Positions 1 to 5,393 of a stretch of DNA of 8,198 nt are shown one piece after another. The notes beneath the pieces were generated by a model, which was not told where the DNA came from, made no database searches, and saw nothing but the letters and a program-made list of their open reading frames with translations. The stretch's first letter is position 1; each line of letters starts with the position of its first letter. The DNA comes from Christensenella sp. (GTDB taxonomy: Bacteria > Bacillota > Clostridia > Christensenellales > Maliibacteriaceae): the NCBI GenBank assembly GCA_019420085.1, contig JAHZHV010000113.1, positions 1 through 8,198 on the forward strand. The letters run 5' to 3'. Both the position numbers and the translations under genes were made by a program.

Positions 1-1
1 T

Positions 2-316
2 GACAATGAAACGGGACGTGCGCTTGCGGATCTGATCGCGCTGGAACATGAGACGATCGATGAAAGCATGCCGCTTGAAATCTTCGATCCGATCGATACC
101 TGGAAGCGCAAGACAATCACCAATTTCCATGTGCGTGAACTTTTGGTGCCGCTGTTCCGGGATGGAAAGCGCGTCTATGATCTGCCGGCGCTGCGGGAAA
201 TCTGCGATTATGCCAGGCAGGAGCTTTCCGCGTTCTGGGATACGTATATAAGGTCGATTTATCGCGGGAATTATACGATCTTAAACAGCAGCTGCTGCAT
301 GAGGCGGAGAAAGTGA
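2..316 (+). CDS. pncB: Nicotinate phosphoribosyltransferase, C-terminal part (5'-truncated by window, frameshifted at its end)
   Basis: The frame is open from base 2 to the TGA at 314-316. It encodes the C-terminal domain of nicotinate phosphoribosyltransferase, the NAD-salvage enzyme that joins nicotinate to PRPP in the cytoplasm. The recognisable segment reads IFDPIDTWKRKTITNF, then ELLVPLF and YDLPALREI, the usual order in the long (about 480-residue) Gram-positive form. The catalytic phosphoribosyltransferase core lies upstream of the window and cannot be judged. Homology in this frame stops after SAFWDTY (about base 247). The last 22 codons are unlike the family, while the expected tail resumes in another frame, described separately. 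Family identity is secure. Whether the protein works is unknown, because the change affects only the extreme C-terminus. The present stop falls 2 bases before the Shine-Dalgarno sequence of the next gene. Confidence 0.82.
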   Translation, partial: DNETGRALADLIALEHETIDESMPLEIFDPIDTWKRKTITNFHVRELLVPLFRDGKRVYDLPALREICDYARQELSAFWDTYIRSIYRGNYTILNSSCCMRRRK

Positions 317-330
317 CGGAGGAAGTATGA
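247..330 (+). pseudogene. pncB: Displaced C-terminal tail of pncB in the -1 frame
   Basis: Reading from 247 in the frame one base behind the main pncB frame gives YKVDLSRELYDLKQQLL followed by a short charged tail, ending at TGA 328-330. This is the expected end of the family (a 'Y.VDLS..L.DLK..L' block), so it is the same gene out of frame. From memory of the family, about 8-10 residues with an asparagine-proline-histidine type motif normally lie between 'WD' and 'VDLS', and these are absent. The simplest explanation is a deletion of 3n+1 bases, for example 25 or 28. The old stop overlaps the next gene's start as ATGA, a typical coupled junction, which supports this being the ancestral end. 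A sequencing or assembly error cannot be excluded. Confidence 0.75.
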
Positions 331-1160
331 CGGCAACGTTCAGACGCACGCCGTTTGGTTATTCGCGTGCGGAGGTCGATGAGTATATTTCTCAGCTGCG
401 CGCTGAGATTGATGCGCTGCGCGAGAGTACGCAGACGCTCTCGGCACAGGTGCAGGAGCAAAAGCAGCAGATTGACAAGTATCGGGATCAGGAACGCTAT
501 ATTTCCGGCGCGCTGCTGGATGCGCAGAACCGCGCAGTACAGATTGAGCAGCGTGCGCAGGAGAATTATGACCGGTGCATCATGCGCCTTGCAGAAGATT
601 CCAAGGTTTGGGAAGACCGCATCCAGAAAAACAAGGAACGTCTTCTTGCGCTTGACGAAATGCTGGTCAGCTTTTTAAGCGGTGTCAAGGCCGAAATGGG
701 CGCGGCGCGCAGCGATGCCACGGGCGATTGGAAAAGCGTGCTGGAGGAAGCGGATCGCGCCGCATTGACGCAGGCGCAGGATCAGATGCCGGATAAGACC
801 GAGGCGGCGCCGGCGGCTGTATCGCAGCCTCAGGCCGACGAGCCTGTACCGCAGGATGATGCGGTTGCACCGCAGGATCGCGGCGAACCGGCGCAGGAAC
901 CGCAGGTGGACAGCGATATTCACAGCCTGTATTGGCGTCTGAAGCATCTGCAGCAGGGGGATCAGCCGCATAAGCCGACGGTCAATCCCCGAAAAAAAGA
1001 GGATGAAGCCCTGCAGGCAGACATGCATGCGGACATGCAGGAGGAGAAAAAGCAGACTGCTCCCGCACAATCCAAGGAAGGCATGTATATGCCTGCACAG
1101 AACGAGCAGGAACGTCTTACGTCGATCCTGAACGAACTTGGGATTTTGCCGGAACAGTGA
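327..1160 (+). CDS. DivIVA-family coiled-coil protein
   Basis: A 277-residue protein. Residues 5-21 carry the DivIVA N-terminal signature (phenylalanine, then PFGYSRAEVDEYI), which in the family forms the short membrane-curvature-binding domain. A long heptad-like coiled coil rich in Q, E and R follows, to about residue 125. Residues 145-195 are a low-complexity linker rich in P, A, Q and D. A short ordered segment (HSLYWRLKHLQQG, 199-211) and a C-terminal helix (about 260-275) close the protein. Family members bind negatively curved membrane and recruit division, polar-growth or chromosome-anchoring partners. The N-terminal half resembles B. subtilis DivIVA, but the tail is longer and is not a close match to DivIVA or GpsB, so the exact role is unassigned. 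ATG 327 is preceded by GGAGGAAG at 318-325 and overlaps the ancestral pncB stop. No transmembrane segment is seen. Confidence 0.8.
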   Translation: MTATFRRTPFGYSRAEVDEYISQLRAEIDALRESTQTLSAQVQEQKQQIDKYRDQERYISGALLDAQNRAVQIEQRAQENYDRCIMRLAEDSKVWEDRIQKNKERLLALDEMLVSFLSGVKAEMGAARSDATGDWKSVLEEADRAALTQAQDQMPDKTEAAPAAVSQPQADEPVPQDDAVAPQDRGEPAQEPQVDSDIHSLYWRLKHLQQGDQPHKPTVNPRKKEDEALQADMHADMQEEKKQTAPAQSKEGMYMPAQNEQERLTSILNELGILPEQ

Positions 1161-1171
1161 CAGGGAACGGT

Positions 1172-1204
1172 GCGGGGATGCGGCGCGTCATGCCGCGTCC
1201 CCGC
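1172..1204 (+). terminator. Strong hairpin after the DivIVA gene, possible terminator without a good T-tract
   Basis: GCGGGGATGCGGC (1172-1184) pairs with GCCGCGTCCCCGC (1192-1204). This gives 13 pairs including one T-G wobble, around a 7-base loop. It starts 11 bases after the DivIVA stop and ends 43 bases before prmA. The downstream bases (GTTGTGTGAAC) are only weakly T-rich, so classical intrinsic termination would be inefficient. It could instead be a partial terminator, an mRNA 3'-end stabiliser or an attenuator. Confidence 0.5.
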
Positions 1205-1247
1205 GTTGTGTGAACGGCTCTTAAAAAACAGGGAGGAATGAAGCACG

Positions 1248-2276
1248 ATGGAAACCGCACAGCAGACAGCGCAGTCGCAGGACTATCAGGTGCTCTGCAT
1301 CCAGACCACGCAGCTTGGCGTGGATCTGCTCAGTGCAGCACTGGAGAGCGTCGGCGCAGAGAAATTGGAGATCGTGGAACGCCGCGCGGATGTGGAGCAG
1401 TTTCTGCGCGACAATGCAAAGCACTGGGATTATGTGGAAAACGGCCTGATCGAGGGCTTTGGCGACGAGCCGTGCATCAAGGTCTACGTGCCTATGACGC
1501 AGCAGGGCGAACAATTGGCCGGGCGTATTGCGGAAAAACTCCGCTGGCTGGCAGATCAGGATTTTGGGTTCGATATCGGGACGCTTGCGGTGACTCGTTT
1601 TCATATTAATAATGAAGACTGGGCGACAAACTGGAAGAAATACTTTAAGCCCATGCAAATCGGCCAGCGGCTGACGGTCTGTCCGCAGTGGGAAAGGGAT
1701 ACGCTCGAACCCGACGGACGCACGGTCTTGTATATCGATCCGGGCATGGTGTTCGGAAGCGGGACGCATGAGACGACGTCTCTTTGCCTGGAAATGCTGT
1801 CGCAGGAGATTCAGGGCGGTGAACGCGTGCTGGACGCCGGGTGCGGCAGCGGCATCCTGTCCATTGGCGCGCTGCTGTTCGGTGCGCGCGAGGCGCTGGG
1901 CGTGGATATTGACGCGGCGGCGGATCATGTGGCGATGCATAACGCGTCCTTTAACGGCATTGGCAGCGATCGCCTGCGCATCATCGTGGGCGATATTTTG
2001 GAAGATAAAGCCGTACAGGAGGCGGTCGGCGGCGGATATGACGTGCTGTGCTCCAATATCATTGCAAACGTCGTCATTGCCCTTGGCGCGCAGGCGGGGC
2101 ATCTTGTGCGCGAGGATGGAATATGGATTGCCTCCGGCATCATCCGCGACCGGTGTGATGACGTGTGCCGCGCCATGCGCCAGGCAGGGTTCGGCGTACA
2201 GCGCATCGCGAAAAAGGGCGAATGGGTTGCCATTGCGGCACGAAAGGGAAGAGAAGATGCGGCGTCTGTTCTGTGA
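1248..2276 (+). CDS. prmA: Ribosomal protein L11 methyltransferase PrmA
   Basis: A 342-residue SAM-dependent methyltransferase that trimethylates lysines and the N-terminus of ribosomal protein L11. The N-terminal substrate-binding domain covers about residues 10-100. Then come the PrmA hallmark EDWATNWKKYF (113-123) and DPGMVFGSGTHETT (144-157). The SAM-binding loop is VLDAGCGSGILS (184-195), the acidic ribose-binding strand GVDID is near 198-202, and the catalytic-site motif SNIIANV is at 259-265. All expected motifs are intact, and the length is slightly above the usual 290-315, mostly from a short N-terminal extension and loops. Start ATG 1248 follows GGGAGGAA at 1231-1238. An ATG at 1238 lies inside this ribosome binding site but in another frame. 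The gene overlaps rsmE by 20 bases. In many Firmicutes prmA follows dnaJ, whereas here a DivIVA-family gene precedes it. Confidence 0.96.
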   Translation: METAQQTAQSQDYQVLCIQTTQLGVDLLSAALESVGAEKLEIVERRADVEQFLRDNAKHWDYVENGLIEGFGDEPCIKVYVPMTQQGEQLAGRIAEKLRWLADQDFGFDIGTLAVTRFHINNEDWATNWKKYFKPMQIGQRLTVCPQWERDTLEPDGRTVLYIDPGMVFGSGTHETTSLCLEMLSQEIQGGERVLDAGCGSGILSIGALLFGAREALGVDIDAAADHVAMHNASFNGIGSDRLRIIVGDILEDKAVQEAVGGGYDVLCSNIIANVVIALGAQAGHLVREDGIWIASGIIRDRCDDVCRAMRQAGFGVQRIAKKGEWVAIAARKGREDAASVL

Positions 2277-3018
2277 CGGGCCGCTGACCGAGGGCGCGGC
2301 AGCGATTCTTTCGGGCGAGGATCTGCATCACATCAAAAACGTGCTGCGGATGAAGCCGGGCCAGACGATTGATCTGACCGATCCTTCCGGCGCGACCGCG
2401 GTGGGAACGGTTGCACAGATGCCGGAGGGCTTTGCCGTGCTGTGCGGGCGCGTTATCCCGCCGCCGAAGGCGGATGCGGCGCAGGGTGCGCTGACGCTGT
2501 ACATGGGGCTTGCAAAGGGCGATAAATTCGATTTTGTCGTGCAAAAGGCCGTCGAGCTGGGCGCGCAGACCATTGTACCGGTTGCCTTTTGCCGCAGTGT
2601 CGTTCGCCTGCGCGAAGCCGACGCGCAGAAAAAGTGCGTTCGCTGGAATAAAATCGCCAAAGAGGCGGCGATGCAAAGCGGCGCGGCGGTTCCTGCACAG
2701 GTGACGATGCCAAAGACCGTGGCGCAGGTGTGCGAGCAAATTGCCGGTACAAAGACGCTGCTTGCCTATGAACTGGAACGCCGGCGTGGGATTGGCGATG
2801 CGCTTTTTGCGACGGATTCCGCATTGCCGCTTGGCCTGATTGTCGGACCGGAGGGCGGAATCGATCCGCAGGAGGCTGCACAGCTGACGGATGCGGGCGC
2901 GGTGTGCGTCTCGCTTGGCAGGCGTATTTTGCGCTGTGAGACGGCGCCGCTGGTGCTGTTGAGCGTGGCGCAGTTTGTGCGCGGCGGCCTTCAGGCGCCG
3001 CATCGGGAGGAGATATGA
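2257..3018 (+). CDS. rsmE: 16S rRNA (uracil1498-N3)-methyltransferase RsmE
   Basis: A 253-residue SPOUT-class methyltransferase that adds a methyl group to N3 of U1498 in the 30S decoding region. An N-terminal PUA-like domain (about 1-70) has the typical HHIKNVLRMKPGQ (24-36). The SPOUT domain follows, with MGLAKGDKFDFVVQKAVELG (83-102), RWNKIAKEAA (129-138), the SAM-binding loop GPEGG (187-191) and the knot motif LGRRILRCETAPL (220-232). The start was set at ATG 2257 because the family begins close to an 'M.RxF' segment and a GGGAAGAG ribosome binding site lies just upstream. The frame stays open far upstream of this only as a shadow of prmA. It overlaps prmA by 20 bases and shares ATGA with mtaB, which implies coupled translation. 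The usually conserved arginine after 'QSG' is missing (AAMQSGAAVP, 137-146). Confidence 0.95.
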   Translation: MRRLFCDGPLTEGAAAILSGEDLHHIKNVLRMKPGQTIDLTDPSGATAVGTVAQMPEGFAVLCGRVIPPPKADAAQGALTLYMGLAKGDKFDFVVQKAVELGAQTIVPVAFCRSVVRLREADAQKKCVRWNKIAKEAAMQSGAAVPAQVTMPKTVAQVCEQIAGTKTLLAYELERRRGIGDALFATDSALPLGLIVGPEGGIDPQEAAQLTDAGAVCVSLGRRILRCETAPLVLLSVAQFVRGGLQAPHREEI

Positions 3019-4313
3019 AGACATTTGCCGTATGTACGCTTGGCTGCCGCGTCAATCAGTATGACGCGGAGGCAATGTGCGAACAGCTTCTTGCCCGCGG
3101 TTTTGTGCGCCGCGCGTTTTCCGAGCGGGCGGACGTATATCTGGTGTGTACATGTACGGTCACGGGAACCAGCGATAACAAGTCGCGTCAGATGATTGCG
3201 CGCGCACACCGCGCAAATCCCGATGCGCTGATTGTCGTCGCCGGATGCCTGGCACAGCGAGAAGGCGAGGCGCTGCTGGCCCTGGACGGTGTGGGACTTG
3301 TCATCGGTTCGGCAAACCGCGCGCAGGCGGGGGCGCTGATCGAACAGGCGCTTTCGGGCGTGAAAAAAAGCGTTGTGGAACCGTTTGCGCAGGCTGCGGC
3401 GTATGAGCCGCTAACGATCGGACATATGTACGGGCGCACGCGCGCCGGATTGAAGATTCAGGAGGGGTGCGACAGAAACTGCGCCTACTGCATCATCCCG
3501 TCGGTGCGCGGTCCGATTCGCAGCCGCAGCGTGGACGAGACGGTGGCCGAGGCCGCGCGCCTTGCGCAAAACGGCGTGCCGGAGATCGTATTGACCGGCA
3601 TTCATCTGACAAGTTACGGACGCGATCTGCAGCGTCAGGCGTATCCGGGCCAGCTGCTGGCCGATGTGCTGGAGCGCATCGACGCCATTGACGGCGTCAA
3701 ACGCATCCGCCTGGGTTCGCTGGAGCCGTCCATTTTGTCGGACGCGTTTTTAAGCCGCGTGACGAAACTTGAGAAATTTGCCTGTCAGATGCATGTTGCG
3801 CTGCAGTCCGGCAGCGAAAGCGTTCTGCGGCGCATGGGCAGAAGCTACACGCGCGACGGTTATGCGCGCGGGATTGCACTGCTTCGAACGTACTGGCCGG
3901 ACGTGGCGCTGAGTACGGATCTGATCGCCGGGTTTCCGGGCGAGACGCAGCAGGAGGCGCAGGAGACGCTCGATTTTGTGCGGCAGACGGCCTTTGCCCG
4001 CTTGCATGTGTTCCCGTATTCCGTGCGGGAGGGCACGCGCGCCGCGTCGATGCCGGATCAGCTGCCGGCGGCGGAAAAGCACGCGCGCGCCAATGCGTTG
4101 ATTGCCCTTGGCCAGACGCTGCGGCAGGCGTATATCGCGCGCTTTGACGGATGCAGCGCGCAGGTTTTGTTCGAGCGCCGGCGCGGCGGCCGCTGGGAGG
4201 GACGTACCGGTCACGACATCGAAGTTTACAGCGACCGGCCGCAGCGTACCGACTGCCTGACGGCGTGCAGGCTCTGCGTGCGCGATGACGGCGTGTACGC
4301 GCAGAACGTCTGA
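3015..4313 (+). CDS. mtaB: tRNA t6A37 methylthiotransferase MtaB
   Basis: A 432-residue radical-SAM methylthiotransferase that converts t6A37 to ms2t6A37 in ANN-decoding tRNAs. The N-terminal UPF0004 domain begins VCTLGCRVNQYD, and its auxiliary [4Fe-4S] cluster ligands are probably C11, C47 and C78. The radical-SAM cysteine triad is GCDRNCAYC (C152, C156, C159), followed by IIPSVRGPIRSR and the GIHLTSYGRD block (195-204). VALQSGSESVLRRMGR (281-296), DLIAGFPGET (312-321) and FPYSVREGTRA (343-353) are further family motifs. The last 60 residues form a TRAM-like RNA-binding tail. CRVNQ and the GIH(L)TSYG block match MtaB (YqeV) rather than MiaB. ATG 3015 overlaps the rsmE stop by 4 bases, with GGGAGGAG at 3005-3012. 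All cluster ligands are present, so the enzyme should be active. Confidence 0.95.
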   Translation: MKTFAVCTLGCRVNQYDAEAMCEQLLARGFVRRAFSERADVYLVCTCTVTGTSDNKSRQMIARAHRANPDALIVVAGCLAQREGEALLALDGVGLVIGSANRAQAGALIEQALSGVKKSVVEPFAQAAAYEPLTIGHMYGRTRAGLKIQEGCDRNCAYCIIPSVRGPIRSRSVDETVAEAARLAQNGVPEIVLTGIHLTSYGRDLQRQAYPGQLLADVLERIDAIDGVKRIRLGSLEPSILSDAFLSRVTKLEKFACQMHVALQSGSESVLRRMGRSYTRDGYARGIALLRTYWPDVALSTDLIAGFPGETQQEAQETLDFVRQTAFARLHVFPYSVREGTRAASMPDQLPAAEKHARANALIALGQTLRQAYIARFDGCSAQVLFERRRGGRWEGRTGHDIEVYSDRPQRTDCLTACRLCVRDDGVYAQNV

Positions 4314-4358
4314 CGCGTGCGTGTGATAAAAAATCCCAAAATTGGTTTTATGATTTTT

Positions 4359-4365
4359 AAGGAGG
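4359..4365 (+). promoter_or_regulatory. Consensus ribosome binding site that fixes the hinT start
   Basis: AAGGAGG lies 9 bases before ATG 4375. An in-frame GTG at 4369 would be only 3 bases away, too close, so ATG is the better start. Confidence 0.85.
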
Positions 4366-4374
4366 AAAGTGAAC

Positions 4375-4716
4375 ATGGATTGCGTATTCTGTAAGATCAT
4401 TGCGGGTGAAATCCCGTCCAAAACCGTGTATGAGGACGACCTTGTCAAGGTCATCGATGATGTCAATCCCCAGGCGCCCGTGCATATGCTGGTATTGCCA
4501 AAGAAACATATTCAAAGCGTTGCGCAGGCCACGCAGGAAGATCAGGCGCTTTTGGGGCATATGCTGCTTGTGGCGGCGAAAGCGGCGCAGATGCGCGGTG
4601 TGGCCGAAAGCGGCTACCGGCTGATCATCAACACCGGACGCGATGGCGCACAGAGCGTTTTGCACCTGCACCTGCATGTGTTGGGCGGCAAACCCATGAC
4701 CGAACAGATGGCGTGA
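4375..4716 (+). CDS. hinT: HIT-family purine nucleoside phosphoramidase (HinT-like)
   Basis: A 113-residue small cytoplasmic nucleotide hydrolase or transferase that cleaves AMP-linked phosphoramidates. It opens with CVFCKIIAGEIPS (3-15, with C3 and C6), continues with APVHMLVLPKKHI (34-46) and INTGRDGAQSV (85-95), and ends in the histidine triad HLHLHVLGG (97-105), with H97, H99 and H101 forming the active site. Length and order are those of a complete HIT/PKCI protein. It follows mtaB after 61 bases of relatively A/T-rich DNA and precedes rpsU, a frequent arrangement in clostridia. No convincing terminator follows its stop: there is a run of seven T but no adequate stem. Readthrough into rpsU is therefore likely. 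Confidence 0.95.
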   Translation: MDCVFCKIIAGEIPSKTVYEDDLVKVIDDVNPQAPVHMLVLPKKHIQSVAQATQEDQALLGHMLLVAAKAAQMRGVAESGYRLIINTGRDGAQSVLHLHLHVLGGKPMTEQMA

Positions 4717-4726
4717 TTTTTTTCTA

Positions 4727-4755
4727 TTGACACGGTATTGGGGAAGCTATATAAT
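4727..4755 (+). promoter_or_regulatory. Consensus sigma-A promoter for rpsU
   Basis: TTGACA (4727-4732) and TATAAT (4750-4755) are separated by exactly 17 bases, a perfect match to the housekeeping consensus. Transcription should begin around 4761-4763, giving a leader of about 73 bases before rpsU. The -35 box lies 10 bases after the hinT stop. Confidence 0.92.
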
Positions 4756-4761
4756 ATGCAA

Positions 4762-4808
4762 GTGCGCGAAAAAAGTCGCACGAACGCATCTGCGATGTAG
4801 AATCGCGG
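4762..4808 (+). other. Structured rpsU leader with two hairpins
   Basis: In the presumed 5' untranslated region, GTGCG (4762-4766) pairs with CGCAC (4777-4781) around an A-rich loop. CTGCGAT (4790-4796) pairs with ATCGCGG (4802-4808), seven pairs including one wobble, around loop GTAGA. The second stem ends just 8 bases before the GGAGGGGG ribosome binding site. This could affect message stability or S21 autoregulation, but no known leader family is recognised. Confidence 0.45.
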
Positions 4809-4834
4809 AGAAAAACGGAGGGGGTGTAACGGAC

Positions 4835-5008
4835 ATGTCGGAAATCCGAGTGGGGGAAAACGAATCTTTGGAAAGTGCCCTCAAACGTTTTAAGCGCAAG
4901 TGTGCCCGCGCAGGCGTTATGGCTGAGATTCGCCGCAGGGAGCATTATGAGAAGCCCAGCGTAAAGCGTAAGAAGAAGGCCGAAGCAGCCCGCAAGCGCA
5001 AGTATTAA
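4835..5008 (+). CDS. rpsU: 30S ribosomal protein S21
   Basis: A 57-residue, highly basic protein of the small ribosomal subunit, involved in initiation on the 30S platform. It begins MSEIRVGENESLESALKRF, the standard S21 opening, continues with RKCARAGVMAEIRRREHYEKPS, and ends in a lysine/arginine-rich tail, all at the usual length (55-60). The start was set at ATG 4835, which follows GGAGGGGG (4817-4824). The frame extends further upstream but has no family similarity there and includes the promoter. The gene appears to be its own transcription unit, with a consensus promoter in front and a strong terminator behind. That fits a highly expressed ribosomal protein. yqeY, which often follows rpsU in Firmicutes, is absent here. 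Confidence 0.97.
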   Translation: MSEIRVGENESLESALKRFKRKCARAGVMAEIRRREHYEKPSVKRKKKAEAARKRKY

Positions 5009-5028
5009 TGCAATACAATGAAAACCGT

Positions 5029-5063
5029 AAAGACGCCGGTCAAATCGACCGGCGTCTTTTTTT
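5029..5063 (+). terminator. Intrinsic terminator of rpsU
   Basis: AAAGACGCCGGTC (5029-5041) pairs perfectly over 13 bases with GACCGGCGTCTTT (5047-5059), around loop AAATC. It is followed by an uninterrupted T run to 5063. It begins 20 bases after the rpsU stop and should end the rpsU transcript efficiently, separating it from yqfC. Confidence 0.95.
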
Positions 5064-5078
5064 GCATGGGCATGCAAA
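5061..5078. repeat. Perfect 18-bp dyad upstream of yqfC, operator-like
   Basis: TTTGCATG and CATGCAAA form an exact 8-2-8 inverted repeat around GG. A third copy of the right half-site core, ATGCAAAAA, lies at 5078-5086. It overlaps the end of the terminator T-run and the candidate -35 region of yqfC. The two-base spacer is too short for a good RNA hairpin, so a dimeric protein binding site is the better reading, though chance cannot be ruled out. Confidence 0.4.
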
Positions 5079-5098
5079 TGCAAAAAGCCGCATACAAC
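5070..5098 (+). promoter_or_regulatory. Candidate sporulation (sigma-E-like) promoter for yqfC
   Basis: CATACAAC at 5091-5098 matches the sigma-E -10 pattern CATACA-T except at its last base. GCATGCA (5070-5076), 14 bases upstream, partly matches the -35 pattern. GCATG also fits the sigma-F/G -35 pattern, at slightly short spacing. No sigma-A promoter is visible between the terminator and yqfC, and yqfC/yqfD are, from memory, sigma-E genes in B. subtilis. The leader would be very short. Confidence 0.35.
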
Positions 5099-5120
5099 AA
5101 TATTGCGAAAGGAGGCGGCC

Positions 5121-5384
5121 ATGGGAGTAAAAAAGCGGTTTACGCTGTTGTTTGACATGCCGGAGGATGCTTTTGGTGACGAGGCACGCGTCATGATTGT
5201 GGGACGAAGCCAGATGACACTGGAAGGCAGCCAGCGCCTGGTCGTCTGTCAGCCGGAGCAGATTGTATTTTCAACGGTATCGGGGAAAATCTGCGTGCGG
5301 GGCGAGGAACTGTATCTTGCCAGTACGCAGCCCGGTGAGACGATTGTATGCGGAAAAATTGATCAAATCGAGTATTTGCGGTGA
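5121..5384 (+). CDS. yqfC: Sporulation protein YqfC (YabP/YqfC family)
   Basis: An 87-residue small protein of the YabP/YqfC family, found only in endospore formers and made in the mother cell in B. subtilis. The molecular function is not established. The family pattern is clear: DMPEDAFGDEARVMIVG (12-28) gives the 'lP.d......i...G' opening. It is followed by a stretch with a buried beta-strand pattern (LVVCQPEQIVFST), GKICVRGEELYL (55-66), and the closing GKIDQIEYL (78-86). No signal peptide or membrane segment is present. Start ATG 5121 is set by AAAGGAGG at 5108-5115. The frame also continues upstream to a TTG at 5103, which would skip this ribosome binding site. It directly precedes yqfD (9 bases), its constant partner. 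Confidence 0.9.
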   Translation: MGVKKRFTLLFDMPEDAFGDEARVMIVGRSQMTLEGSQRLVVCQPEQIVFSTVSGKICVRGEELYLASTQPGETIVCGKIDQIEYLR

Positions 5385-5393
5385 TGCGGTGTC

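Noticed and set aside
245..253. Programmed -1 frameshift in pncB
   Set aside because: There is no slippery heptamer in the right phase. The absence of expected residues at the junction points to a deletion instead.
1011..1041. Repeated GACATGC near the end of the DivIVA gene, as a regulatory repeat
   Set aside because: It encodes the duplicated residues ADMHADM within the coding frame, and the repeat is too short and internal to support a regulatory role.
1221..2102. Long open frame on the - strand opposite prmA (293 codons)
   Set aside because: The + strand encodes an unmistakable PrmA here. The antisense frame has a biased, family-less composition and no ribosome binding site, as expected from GC-rich codon structure.
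2140..3024. Long open frame on the - strand opposite rsmE (294 codons)
   Set aside because: Arginine/histidine-rich shadow of rsmE with no recognisable motif.
4326..4358. A/T-rich inverted repeat and TATGAT (4349-4354) before hinT, as a terminator or promoter
   Set aside because: The AAAAATC/GATTTTT stem is weak with a large loop, and no -35 element lies at the right distance from TATGAT. It may be a weak promoter but cannot be supported.
3750..4466. Open frame on the - strand spanning the mtaB-hinT junction
   Set aside because: It runs through two well-supported + strand genes, shows no family features and has no ribosome binding site.
4681..4723. Run of seven T after the hinT stop as an intrinsic terminator
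   Set aside because: The only nearby stem is TGGG/CCCA, about 20 bases upstream of the T-run and too short. The T-run more likely just precedes the rpsU -35 box.
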